DNA of 33,674 nt from an uncultured Selenomonadales bacterium (GTDB taxonomy: Bacteria; Bacillota; Negativicutes; Selenomonadales; Selenomonadaceae): positions 1 through 33,674 of the forward strand of contig CALFJC010000140.1 in NCBI GenBank assembly GCA_937877655.1, written 5' to 3'. A model generated the notes under the pieces. The model was not told the DNA's origin. It ran no database searches and saw nothing but the letters and a program-made list of their open reading frames with translations. Positions 7,063 through 15,310 of the stretch are shown piece after piece. Position 1 is the first letter of the stretch. Each line of letters opens with the position of its first letter. Position numbers and translations under genes: made by a program.

Positions 7063-7445
7063 TCAGCCAATATTCTTTATATAATTCTTTTCCAACTCTT
7101 CTTTCAAGGCACGATATGCCGCGGTCATTTCCTTAACTTTAAGCTCCGTTGATTTGCTTTTCAATAAGGTTCCAAAATCTTTTGCCAAACTCCCAATCGG
7201 TTCACCCGAATTATAATTCTCCGAGAAATATTTTCCGTTCGAGCCGTTGACGCAATAAATGCCGTGCGCTTCTTCGTGAAAAAGCAGTTGAGACGGCTTG
7301 CAGATTCGGCGCGTTATCCAACGTGATTTGAAGGAGCGCATAATTTTTTATCCCCATGTCTCTTACGGATAAATTTTGCGGCGAAGTTTTAGCGGCGGCG
7401 AAATTTGTTGCAGTTGTCGCCGCTTTTTCTATCCCGCTTCATCAT
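7063..7445 (-). pseudogene. MuF module 1: decayed domain with HEEAH motif
   Basis: The right-most and most decayed module. Around 7420-7445 the DNA aligns with the tip of module 2 (TAC-GAG-GAA for TAC-AAG-GAA, then GGGATAGAAAAAGCG), but two TGA codons replace the WR of YKEWR. One frame reads GIEKAATTATNFAAAKTSP and then MGIKNYALLQITLDNAPNL. A one-base shift near 7290 leads into SQLLFHEEAHGIYCVNGSN, which has HExxH, and a charged helix to YIKNIG. The product is not expected to be made. The end of the phage-like DNA lies just upstream, about 7450-7510, before the terminator of the chromosomal operon. Confidence 0.6.
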
Positions 7446-7514
7446 TCCTCGTAATCGTCAGACGAAATTCCCCCTTATATCCGGCGTGATAAGGCGGCTT
7501 GCATAATTAAGCAA

Positions 7515-7552
7515 GAAAAAATCCCTTGCAGTCAATAAATTTGACGCAAGGG
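7515..7552 (-). terminator. Rho-independent terminator of the cobD-GT8-CDF operon
   Basis: On the minus strand CCCTTGCGTCAA, a short loop, TTGACTGCAAGGG, then ATTTTTTC. The stem and T-tract follow the CDF gene stop by 8 nt. This marks the boundary between chromosomal operon and phage remnant. Confidence 0.85.
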
Positions 7553-7560
7553 AAAATTTT

Positions 7561-8691
7561 TCAGCAATATTGATGGTCGAGATGAATTATTGCGCGGTCG
7601 TCGGAATGAAGTTTAATTAATCGCCGCTGAAATTCTTTTCGCAGTTCACGATCAGTCATTAAAAAATTCCAAGGAACTGCCACGTCGAAAATTAATTTTC
7701 TGCCCGACTTGTATGGCACAATTCTAAAATCGTGGAGCGACAGCCGCGAATCAATATCGTACAAAATTTTTTCGGCAAGCTCTTTATGTTCGTCAAAATT
7801 TTTGTCGCCTTGAATAACAGGATCGACATGCAAGGTTACAGAAATTTGAAATTGCGATTGAAGTTTTCGCTCCAAGCGGTCAATAATTTCGTGCGCTTCC
7901 AAAAGTTTTAACGTCGCGGGCATTTCGACATGCATTGAGACAAAAATTCTTTTCGCGCCGTAGCTGTGAACAATCAGATCATGGACGCCCAAAACTTCGG
8001 GCGCGTCCGTGACTGTTTTTTTTATGCCGTCAAGCAATTCTTGATCGGGTTTGTCGCCGAGCAGAGGATTTAAAATTTCTTTCAGCGAAGAAAAACCGCC
8101 GCGCAGAATAAATGCCGAAATAAAAATTCCCGCGCCGCCGTCAATGTTTATTCCGAATTTCAGCCAGACGCCGACAGAAATAATCACAACGCCGGTTGCA
8201 AGACAATCCGTAAAGCTGTCGAGAGCCGCCGCCGCTATCGCCGCCGAATTTATTTTCCGCGCCGCATGTCGATAAAAAATCCCCAAAAAAAATTTTGCCG
8301 CAACCGATAAAGTCAAGACAAGCAAAGTTATTTTATCGACAGTCAAAGCTTCGGGCTCGATAATTTTTTCGGCGGACGAATACAAAAGATTCAAGCCGAC
8401 AAGAATCATTGCCGCCGCTATGAAAAGCCCCGCCAAATATTCGGCACGCCCGTGCCCGAAAGGATGTTCTTCATCGGCAGGTTTCGCCGCTATCTTAAAG
8501 CCCGCCAACATTACAATCGACGTTCCCATATCGGAAAGATTGTTGAAGGCGTCGGCGATAATCGAAATTGCGCCGCTCATCAGTCCGATTATCAACTTGA
8601 CAATGCTAAGCAACAGATTGACAAAAATTCCCGCGAAACTTACGAATTGTCCGAAGCCCTCACGGGTTGAAAGATTAAAAAATTTTTTCAT
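7561..8691 (-). CDS. Cation diffusion facilitator (CDF) metal efflux transporter
   Basis: A 376-residue inner-membrane divalent-metal/proton antiporter. The N-terminal half has the expected six membrane segments. Metal-site sequences are ADAFNNLSD (residues 46-54) and HPFGHGRAE (76-84), with ALDSFTD in the fifth segment. The C-terminal 160 residues form the cytosolic dimerisation domain with histidines such as DLIVHSYGAKRIFVSMHVE. The HPFGHGRAE site suggests zinc, iron, manganese or cobalt, but specificity cannot be read. The start overlaps the GT8 stop by 4 bp. It is the last gene of the operon, followed at once by a terminator. Confidence 0.93.
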   Translation of the reverse strand: MKKFFNLSTREGFGQFVSFAGIFVNLLLSIVKLIIGLMSGAISIIADAFNNLSDMGTSIVMLAGFKIAAKPADEEHPFGHGRAEYLAGLFIAAAMILVGLNLLYSSAEKIIEPEALTVDKITLLVLTLSVAAKFFLGIFYRHAARKINSAAIAAAALDSFTDCLATGVVIISVGVWLKFGINIDGGAGIFISAFILRGGFSSLKEILNPLLGDKPDQELLDGIKKTVTDAPEVLGVHDLIVHSYGAKRIFVSMHVEMPATLKLLEAHEIIDRLERKLQSQFQISVTLHVDPVIQGDKNFDEHKELAEKILYDIDSRLSLHDFRIVPYKSGRKLIFDVAVPWNFLMTDRELRKEFQRRLIKLHSDDRAIIHLDHQYC

Positions 8692-9914
8692 AGTGATCGA
8701 ATAAAGTTATATTCGGGAATCCATTTACCTCCTTGTTCTCGTGTCATAAAAGTTCTTCCGTCCACAAAGTCTTCAAATTCTTTGAAACCGTGAGCATTTA
8801 ATGTTTTGCGGAGAAGGGAATAGTTTTGATAGAAAAGGAAAAATACTTTCTGCCCGTGCAGTTCCGACATTTTTTTGAAAAGCTCCGTCAAAGAATTACT
8901 GTCGCGAATTTCTACAATCGGCTCGTCGTCTTGAATACTGAAAATAAATTTTGCCTTCTCAACGTCAGCGGGACTGAGAAAAAAACCGCGCTGATGTTCA
9001 ATGCAAATTCTTATCAGTAATTGAGTCTGCAAAGTATCAAAATCGTTTTCCATGTAAAATCTCTCGCCGAGCCTGCCGATAACTTCAAAATTGAACCAAG
9101 GCGTCCGAGAAAAATTTTCCAGCCAGAGGCGATTGTATTCGTCCTTCAAATTTAAGCCAATATTATTTCCCGCATAATGATAAATTTTCTTCGCGACGGG
9201 CAATTTCCAATAACGGTCACAGTTGGCAAACGAATCAAATTTCTGCGGGAGCTTGAGATAATTTTCGGAGAAAAAGACGTTCAAAATATCTTGGTCGGGC
9301 GATTCACATTTGGGATTACCGATTAAAAATTGCACGCCGTTACGGAAAAATTTCTCGTCGAACTTGTCGAGATCAAAAATCATGACGCCCGAACAAAAAT
9401 AATTGTCCGTTTTGACAATGCCCGTGTGCAAGACGAATTTATCTACAATCATTTTATTCAAAGCCGCCTCGATTTCGGGCACTGCCGCAACGGGATGATC
9501 TTGCAAATCCTTTTGCCACAATTCCTCAATGTCAAGATTGACGATAATGTCCGCGTCCAGATAAATTATTTTTCCGCAGCCAAAAATTTTTTTCATCAGC
9601 AGACGATAAAACATGCCGATACTGAAACGCGAATTGATTTTGTCTGCGAGCTTCTCGCGCAGAAAATTTATTTCGTCGGGACAAAGTTTTTCGACGTTGT
9701 GAAACTCGACGCTCTGATTATATTTCTCTGCTGTCTGAGAAAATTTTTCGCGATTGTCGTCCGTCAAAGTTGCGTCGTGAAGAATGTGAACTGCTACGGA
9801 CGGTGATATTGGGGGGGGGGTAATTGTATTTTCAAAAATCGAAACCATCGTCGTGCCGATAAATTTTGAATATCTTCCGTCGGCGTCGTGAAGACCAAAG
9901 CAAATGTGAATCAT
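8688..9914 (-). CDS. Family 8 glycosyltransferase, phase-variable candidate
   Basis: A 408-residue glycosyltransferase of the GT8 family, retaining enzymes that move a sugar from a nucleotide donor. The N-terminus reads MIHICFGLHDADGRYSKF. The DxD metal and donor site is IIYLDADIIVNLD near residues 115-127, and CSGVMIFDLDKF follows around residue 170. No membrane segment is seen, so it would act in the cytoplasm on a surface glycan. GGAGG precedes the ATG by 7 nt, and its ends overlap cobD and CDF by 4 bp. Codons 32-35 (TPPP) are encoded by an uninterrupted run of ten C. A change of one base there would truncate the protein after about 35-60 residues, so expression may be switchable. As sequenced it is in frame. 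Confidence 0.9.
   Translation of the reverse strand: MIHICFGLHDADGRYSKFIGTTMVSIFENTITPPPISPSVAVHILHDATLTDDNREKFSQTAEKYNQSVEFHNVEKLCPDEINFLREKLADKINSRFSIGMFYRLLMKKIFGCGKIIYLDADIIVNLDIEELWQKDLQDHPVAAVPEIEAALNKMIVDKFVLHTGIVKTDNYFCSGVMIFDLDKFDEKFFRNGVQFLIGNPKCESPDQDILNVFFSENYLKLPQKFDSFANCDRYWKLPVAKKIYHYAGNNIGLNLKDEYNRLWLENFSRTPWFNFEVIGRLGERFYMENDFDTLQTQLLIRICIEHQRGFFLSPADVEKAKFIFSIQDDEPIVEIRDSNSLTELFKKMSELHGQKVFFLFYQNYSLLRKTLNAHGFKEFEDFVDGRTFMTREQGGKWIPEYNFIRSL
9811..9820. repeat. G10/C10 homopolymer inside the GT8 gene
   Basis: Ten consecutive G on the plus strand, read as C10 near the start of the coding sequence. Runs this long are rare in AT-rich coding DNA and are typical slipped-strand contingency tracts. 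Confidence 0.9.
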
Positions 9915-10948
9915 TTTTTTACCTCCAAAATTTTTTCTAAAGCATTCAGTAACAAAAGATTTTCTTCATGAGACCGAATTGCCGAGCGCAGATAAAATTC
10001 GTCCAAGCCAACGAAATTTGCGCAACTCCTAATCAAAATTTTTTCCCGCCGCAGTTCCGACAAGATTTTTTCGGCTTTTTCATGTCGAAATAAAACGAAA
10101 TTCACTGTCGGCGGAAAGATTTTTATTCCGCACAGATTTTCCAGCCGCTCGATAAAAAATTTCTGCTCCGTTGCAAGCCTGGCGCGAGTTTTCATTAAAA
10201 AATCTTCGTCCGATAACGCCGCGACGCCCGCTTTTTGCGCCAAGAAATTTACATTCCAAACGTCCTTCGACAAATTTAATCGCCGCGCCAAATTTTCTTC
10301 GACAACCGCGAAGCCCAATCGCAAGCCCGGTATCGCGAAAATTTTTGTCAGCGATTGTACCACAGAAATTTTTTCCGAAACAAATTTTCTTGCCGATTCG
10401 ACGTTGAGAAAATCGATAAACGATTCATCGACAAGGACGTTTGCAACCTGCGCGAGCCGCAAAATTTCTTCCGCTGAAATTAAATTGCCCGTCGGATTGT
10501 TCGGACGCCCGATTATCACGCAGTCGGACGGATTTAAATCTGCGCGGAGTTTCTCAATGTTTAAGGAGAAATTTTCTTCCGTGTCCGTGAAAAAATATTT
10601 TACTTCGCAAAAAGCCGCTCTTGCCGCCCGTTCATACTCGGAAAAACTCGGCACGGGAATTATAACACGCTTGGGGCGCGTCGCATTCAGGTACAAATAA
10701 AAAAATTCTGCCGCGCCGTTCAAAACCACCAAATTTTTTTCGGGAACTCCATAACGTTTTGAAATTGCATTTTTAAGTTCGGTTGCATTCGGGTCGGGAT
10801 AATTCACAACGCCGCGCAGATTTTCCGTCAAAGCCGCCAAAATTTTTTCCGACAAGCCGAGCGGATTTATATTCGCGCTGAAGTCAAGCCATTCGCCCGA
10901 TTTTCCTTCGGAATTGTAAATTTGCCCGCCGTGTTCATATTTCTCCAA
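9911..10948 (-). CDS. cobD: Threonine-phosphate decarboxylase-like PLP enzyme
   Basis: A 346-residue fold-type I aminotransferase. Near the start come EKYEHGGQIY and LDFSANINPLG, the signature of CobD, which makes aminopropanol phosphate for the cobalamin nucleotide loop. It also has RPNNPTGN, the conserved VDESFIDF (PLP Asp), and SLTKIFAIPGLRLGF with the Schiff-base Lys. Histidinol-phosphate aminotransferase is the alternative, but HGG-x-N-SANINPLG favours CobD. I chose the TTG at 10948 because GGAGGG lies 6 nt upstream and families start with this segment. The longer TTG start at 10981 would sit inside the promoter -10. No other cobalamin gene is nearby. It heads the operon with GT8 and CDF. 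Confidence 0.85.
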   Translation of the reverse strand: MEKYEHGGQIYNSEGKSGEWLDFSANINPLGLSEKILAALTENLRGVVNYPDPNATELKNAISKRYGVPEKNLVVLNGAAEFFYLYLNATRPKRVIIPVPSFSEYERAARAAFCEVKYFFTDTEENFSLNIEKLRADLNPSDCVIIGRPNNPTGNLISAEEILRLAQVANVLVDESFIDFLNVESARKFVSEKISVVQSLTKIFAIPGLRLGFAVVEENLARRLNLSKDVWNVNFLAQKAGVAALSDEDFLMKTRARLATEQKFFIERLENLCGIKIFPPTVNFVLFRHEKAEKILSELRREKILIRSCANFVGLDEFYLRSAIRSHEENLLLLNALEKILEVKK

Positions 10949-10972
10949 AATTTTCCCTCCGAAATTTTTTCC

Positions 10973-11001
10973 ATTATACAAAACAAAAACCGCTCAATCA
11001 A
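10973..11001 (-). promoter_or_regulatory. Sigma-A promoter for cobD-GT8-CDF
   Basis: TTGATT, 17-nt spacer, TATAAT on the minus strand. The -35 lies inside the 3' arm of the alaS terminator hairpin, so terminator and promoter share DNA. The leader is about 20 nt, with no riboswitch-sized space. Confidence 0.75.
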
Positions 11002-11015
11002 TTTGACTGAACGGT
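10985..11015 (-). terminator. Rho-independent terminator of alaS
   Basis: ACCGTTCA, an 11-nt loop, TGAGCGGT (one G-U pair) and TTTTTG, starting about 12 nt after the alaS stop. Confidence 0.8.
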
Positions 11016-11026
11016 CTTTTTTATTT

Positions 11027-13642
11027 TCAAAGAGCGGAGAGAATTTTTTTCGCCGCTTCAAACATTTTCGGGATGCCTTCGGGATTTTTGCCGCCCGCCT
11101 GCGCCATATCGGGACGTCCGCCGCCGCCGCCGCCCACGAGCTTTGAAATTTCCTTAACAATTTTTCCCGCATGAACGCCAGCCGCCACAGCTTTTTTATC
11201 CGCCTTGACTATCAGCGAAACTTTTCCGTCGTTGACTGCCGCCAAAACCAAAACGCCGCCGTCGAGCTTGTCAATCAGAAAATCCGACATGCCGCGCAGT
11301 TCTTCGGGAGTTTTCGCCTGCACAACACCCTTTAAATACTTCAACGCGCCGATTTCTTCCACGCCGATTAAAAGTTTTTGCGCCTCCGCACGCTCTTGCA
11401 TTTTTTTCACTTCGTCAAGTTGCTTGCGCATGGTTTTATCTTCGACAAGAATTTTTTCAACCTGCGCGGGCAAATCTTCCGTTCTGACTTTCAAAATCGC
11501 CGACATCGAATTTAAAATTTCGTTTTGTTTATTGGCGTCTTTAATCGCCGCACGTCCCGTGACAGCCTCAATCCTGCGGACGCCCGCCGCAATGCCGCCT
11601 TCGCTGATGATTTTAAATCTGCCGATCTGCCCGATATTTTTAACGTGAGAACCGCCGCATAATTCGCAACTGAAATCCTCAACGCTTACTACGCGGACAA
11701 TTTCTCCGTATTTTTCTCCGAAAAGTGCCATCGCGCCCAATTTTTTCGCTTCCGCTATCGGCATCTCCCGAATTTCAACGTCAAACGCCTTTAAAATTTC
11801 TTCGTTCACCATTTCCTCAACGTCGGCTAATTGTTGCGGCGTCACAGGTTCAAAATTCGAGAAGTCAAAGCGAAGTCTCTCCGGCGTAACCAGCGAGCCC
11901 GCTTGATTTACTTGACTGCCCACAACTTTTTTCAACGCCGCTTGCAATAAATGCGTTGCCGTGTGGTTCCGTGCAGAGGAAAGTTTTTTGTCGCGGTCGA
12001 TTTTTATTTCCACAACGTCGCCGACTTTGATTTGTCCTTCTTCGACGTAAGCTTCATGATAAATCGTGCCGTCCGGGAGTTTTTTCGCGTTGGAAATTTT
12101 AATTTTGCCGAGCTCGCCGATAAAAAATCCTTCGTCGCCGACTTGCCCGCCGCCTTCCGCATAAAACGGAGTACTTTCAAGAATTATCCCCGCCGACTCG
12201 CCGTCGCGAAGTTCTTCAACCAATTTTCCTTCCTTCCATATCGCAAAAATCTTGGACGAAGTGCAATTTTCGTCGCGAGTCAAATGTTCGGTATCGACAT
12301 TCAAGAGATCGGGCACGTCAAGGCGTTCATTTGCGGCGCGAGCAGCTCTGGCTCTCTGTCTTTGCGCCGCCATTGCCGAATCAAAACCTTTTTTATCGGG
12401 CGAAAGTTCATTTTCCTGCAAAATTTCTTCCGTCAATTCGTAAGGAAAGCCGAATGTATCATAAAGTTTGAAACAAATTTCGCCGTCAAGTTCTTTTTTG
12501 CCGAGATTTTTGGCGTTTTCAATTTCGCGAGTCAAAACTTCCATACCTTGCGCCAACGTCGCCGCAAATCTGTCCTCTTCAAGCCGCACAACCTTTTTTA
12601 TGTAGGAAATATTGCGCGAAAGTTCCTCGAAGTCGGGAATGTCTCCGTAAATCTTCGCAACAACTTCAATCGCGCCTTCCAAAAACGCATTTTTTATGCC
12701 GAGCATTCTTCCGTGACGAATCGCTCGCCGCAAAATCCTCCGCAAAACGTAGCCGCGCCCCTCGTTCGACGGCAAAATTTTATCCATTATCATGAAAGCC
12801 ATCGACCGCGCATGATCCGCGATAACTTTCATAGAAATATCTTTTTTCGCGTCGTCGCCGAATTTCAAGCCGCCGATTTTCTCGACGTATTCGATTATCG
12901 GGAAGAGTAAATCAGTCTCGAAATTGGAATTTTTTTGCTGAAGGACGCTCGCAAGCCTTTCAAGCCCGCAACCAGTATCAATATTTTTATGTTCAAGCGG
13001 TTTGTATTCGCCGTCTTCGGTTTTGTCAAACTGCGTGAAAACCAAATTCCAAATCTCCAAAAATCTGTCGCAGTCACAGCCGGGCGCGCAAGTTTCTTTG
13101 CCGCAACCGCGCTCCTCGCCCAAATCTATGTAAATTTCGCTGTCGGGTCCGCACGGTCCGGGTCCTATTTCCCAAAAATTATCCTCAAGCCGCACTATAT
13201 GCGCGGGATTCAAGCCGGGCTGCGTCAACCAAATTTTTTCTGCCTCGTCATCATTGGGATAAATCGATACCCAGAGCTTTTCTCGCGGCAATTCGCAGAC
13301 TTCAGTTAAAAATTCCCAAGCCCAAGGTATTGCTTCCGCCTTAAAATAATCTCCGAACGAAAAATTTCCCAGCATCATGAACGCCGTATGATGCCGCGCC
13401 GTCCGTCCGACGTTTTCTATATCGCCCGTCCGCACGCAACGCTGATTTGTTGTCACTCGCGGGCACGGCGGCTTCAATTTCCCCGTGAAAAACGGCTTCA
13501 ACGGTGCCATTCCAGCCCCTATCATTAAAAGCGTCGGATCGTTTTCGGGTATCAGCGAAAAGCTCGGCATGACCAAATGCCCTTTGCTCTCGAAGAATTT
13601 CAAAAACGCCGCCGCCGTTTCCTTGCCTGTCATATATTTCAA
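11027..13642 (-). CDS. alaS: Alanyl-tRNA synthetase
   Basis: An 871-residue class II synthetase of usual length that charges tRNA-Ala. In order it has the catalytic core (TTNQRCVRTGDIENVG, then RHHTAFMMLGNFSFGD near residue 83), a tRNA-recognition region, the editing domain with HTATHLLQAALK and CELCGGSHVKNIG (zinc-site His and Cys), and the C-Ala domain with VGGGGGGRPDMAQAGG. The start is a TTG 8 nt after AAGGAGG; an ATG three codons on is the alternative. It has its own promoter and terminator. I see no T-box in the 25-nt leader. Confidence 0.98.
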   Translation of the reverse strand: MKYMTGKETAAAFLKFFESKGHLVMPSFSLIPENDPTLLMIGAGMAPLKPFFTGKLKPPCPRVTTNQRCVRTGDIENVGRTARHHTAFMMLGNFSFGDYFKAEAIPWAWEFLTEVCELPREKLWVSIYPNDDEAEKIWLTQPGLNPAHIVRLEDNFWEIGPGPCGPDSEIYIDLGEERGCGKETCAPGCDCDRFLEIWNLVFTQFDKTEDGEYKPLEHKNIDTGCGLERLASVLQQKNSNFETDLLFPIIEYVEKIGGLKFGDDAKKDISMKVIADHARSMAFMIMDKILPSNEGRGYVLRRILRRAIRHGRMLGIKNAFLEGAIEVVAKIYGDIPDFEELSRNISYIKKVVRLEEDRFAATLAQGMEVLTREIENAKNLGKKELDGEICFKLYDTFGFPYELTEEILQENELSPDKKGFDSAMAAQRQRARAARAANERLDVPDLLNVDTEHLTRDENCTSSKIFAIWKEGKLVEELRDGESAGIILESTPFYAEGGGQVGDEGFFIGELGKIKISNAKKLPDGTIYHEAYVEEGQIKVGDVVEIKIDRDKKLSSARNHTATHLLQAALKKVVGSQVNQAGSLVTPERLRFDFSNFEPVTPQQLADVEEMVNEEILKAFDVEIREMPIAEAKKLGAMALFGEKYGEIVRVVSVEDFSCELCGGSHVKNIGQIGRFKIISEGGIAAGVRRIEAVTGRAAIKDANKQNEILNSMSAILKVRTEDLPAQVEKILVEDKTMRKQLDEVKKMQERAEAQKLLIGVEEIGALKYLKGVVQAKTPEELRGMSDFLIDKLDGGVLVLAAVNDGKVSLIVKADKKAVAAGVHAGKIVKEISKLVGGGGGGRPDMAQAGGKNPEGIPKMFEAAKKILSAL

Positions 13643-13668
13643 AATATCTACCTCCTTATTGCCCGCGA

Positions 13669-13697
13669 ATTATAGCACAGTGATTTTTAAATGTCGA
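13669..13697 (-). promoter_or_regulatory. Promoter of alaS
   Basis: TCGACA, 17-nt spacer, TATAAT, with TG one base before the -10 (extended -10 TGCTATAAT). It lies 12 bp from the right end of the tnpB element. Confidence 0.8.
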
Positions 13698-13709
13698 ATT
13701 AAGCAATTG

Positions 13710-14889
13710 ACAAACTCCCCACGATGGCGGGGGATTCTGCTATCTTCAATCGATGCTTCTAATGAAAGCGAAGTCTGACACGGTCTCCTGCAAGGGTCGT
13801 TGTCCCAACCCTTCGTACAAAATATTTATTGCGGCATTGCGGTCTCTGTCATGCTTTGCTCCGCATTTCGGACAAAACCACTCCCGCACTTTCAAATATT
13901 TTACTTCCGAATTCTTTTGCCCGCAACAACAACACAGCTGACTTGACGCAAAATATCTCCCAATTTCAATTACAAGCGTCCCGAATTTGCTTGCTTCGTA
14001 CTTTAAAATTCTCACGAAGTCGCCAAAAGCCAAATCAGAAATTTTTCTGCCGTAGCGTCGTACTTAAGGCAAAGTTTTTCGCGTGTAAAGTTTTAATCGC
14101 GCTCGTCGTCGGTTATTCGAGCTGTTACGTTTCCTTGAAAGTTCGCGTGACGCTTTGGCTATCGCCTTTGCATTTTTGGCGAAAAACAGCGGGCTTGTTA
14201 CGTCCTTTCCGTCCGACGCCGTCAAAAATGTTTTCAAACCGAAATCGAAACCGACGCTTTTACCTGTTCGCGTCTCGACTTCTAAATTTTTGGCGTCCGT
14301 CACAAGGTAGACGTAGATTTCGCCCAAACTGTCCCGCTTGATTGTAACCGTCTTAACCTTGCCGCTGATTCGGCGCGAGCGGAAGTATTTGTAACTCTGC
14401 CCGTTGATTGTCAAGGTGCGATTATCTTCGTCGAGCTTCCAACTTGCTTGCTTTAGCGTGAATGATTTGTACCTGCTAACTTTTTTAAACTTCGGGGGCG
14501 AGAAACGCACTTTGCGCTTAATGTTGCCGAAAAACAACTCAAAGGCGCGATTGATTCTCTCGGCAACGTCTTGCACTGCTTGTGAGCCGTATTCAAGCAA
14601 GTAACTAAACTTTGATATTTTCTTCAGCTTGGTCAAATGTTTCTTAAGTTTGTTTTGGTTCAGAAATTTGCCGAAGAATTTGTAGTAGCGTCTGTGCAAG
14701 GCAATGCAATGATTGAAAGTCAAACCCGCCGCGTTTATTTGCTTGTGCAGTTTGAAGTTATGCTCGGATTTGTAGAGTTTAAAGCAGAAAGTTTTCATTG
14801 CAGGAACCTCCACCGCTATTTTAACACGTCAAAATTTCAAACACAAATTGCGCCTTATATCCCCACTTGGGGTCTTAGGGCGCGTTTGA
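13710..14889 (-). mobile_element. IS605/IS1341-type tnpB-only insertion element, decayed
   Basis: Contains one broken tnpB and hairpins at both ends. The left end has a GCGCC/GGCGC outer stem around CCCCAAGTGGGG (14850-14883), and the right end has AATCCCCCGCC, a short loop and a GGGGAGT-like arm (13714-13735). These subterminal hairpins are typical of single-strand transposons of the IS200/IS605 family. There is no tnpA, so it would need one in trans. It lies between the VOC terminator and the alaS promoter. Exact ends are estimates within a few bases. Confidence 0.75.
13746..14798 (-). pseudogene. tnpB: TnpB (RNA-guided nuclease) with internal deletion and stop
   Basis: The N-terminal part starts MKTFCFKLYKSEHNFKLHKQ and reaches GFDFGLKTFLTASDG, which carries the RuvC-I Asp. 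After KLYTRKTLP there is a TAA at 14064. The same frame continues KISDLAFGDFVRILKYEASK, the zinc ribbon CCCCGQKNSE/CPKCG, and HDRDRNAAINIL with the RuvC-III Asp. The segment of about 50 residues that normally holds the RuvC-II Glu (IEDLN-type) is missing between the two parts. The nuclease should be dead. I chose the ATG with GGAGG 8 nt upstream. Confidence 0.85.
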
Positions 14890-14890
14890 T

Positions 14891-14922
14891 AAAAAAACGC
14901 CGCCCGAATTTTGCGGGCGACG
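14891..14922 (-). terminator. Terminator of the HAD / synthetase-like / VOC operon
   Basis: Nine-bp stem CGTCGCCCG/CGGGCGGCG (one G-U), a 7-nt loop, then seven T on the minus strand. The T-tract adjoins the tnpB element's left end. Confidence 0.88.
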
Positions 14923-14931
14923 CCGAAAATT

Positions 14932-15294
14932 TTATTCAGGCAAAACTTCCAACCAATAACCGTCCGGGTCTTCGATAAAATAAATGCCCATCTCTTTGTT
15001 TTCGTAGCAGATACAGCCCATTTTTTCGTGGCGGGCATGCGCTTCGGCGAAATTTTTTGTTGTAAAAGCAAGATGAACTTCGTTATCGCCGAGATTGTAA
15101 GGAGTTTTCTTTTCCGCAAGCCATGTGAGCTCCAATTTGTGCGGAGAATTGAAAGAATCGCCGAGATAAACGATTTTGAAATCTTCGCCGCCGTCAATCC
15201 CGCCGACTTTGTGCAAGTCAAGGGCGTCCGCGTAAAATTTCAAACTCCGTTCCAAATCAAGCACATTTAAATTGTTGTGCGCAAATCTGAACAT
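14932..15294 (-). CDS. VOC-family (glyoxalase I-like) metalloenzyme
   Basis: A 120-residue protein of the glyoxalase/VOC fold, the usual length for lactoylglutathione lyase. The four metal ligands of that family are visible: H6 (AHNNLNV), E55 (KLELTWL), H74 (VHLAF) and E116 (WLEVLP), with the FIEDPDGYWLEVLP ending. The likely role is removal of methylglyoxal as its thiol adduct, but the exact substrate is uncertain because many VOC enzymes share these ligands. It is the last gene of the operon, 16 bp after the preceding stop, and is followed by a terminator. Confidence 0.88.
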   Translation of the reverse strand: MFRFAHNNLNVLDLERSLKFYADALDLHKVGGIDGGEDFKIVYLGDSFNSPHKLELTWLAEKKTPYNLGDNEVHLAFTTKNFAEAHARHEKMGCICYENKEMGIYFIEDPDGYWLEVLPE

Positions 15295-15310
15295 TTAATC
15301 GCCTTCTTTT

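Noticed and set aside
6710..7445. Possible stop-codon recoding (TAA and TGA inside sensible frames)
   Set aside because: Stops in this stretch are of all three kinds and come with frameshifts, and the rest of the window uses stops normally. Gene decay explains it.
11951..12910. 319-codon plus-strand open frame
   Set aside because: It lies wholly antisense to alaS, which is certain. No ribosome site, and a Phe/Arg-rich composition typical of a mirror frame.
13643..13668. T-box or other riboswitch before alaS, or cobalamin riboswitch before cobD
   Set aside because: The promoters leave leaders of only about 20-25 nt, too short for either.
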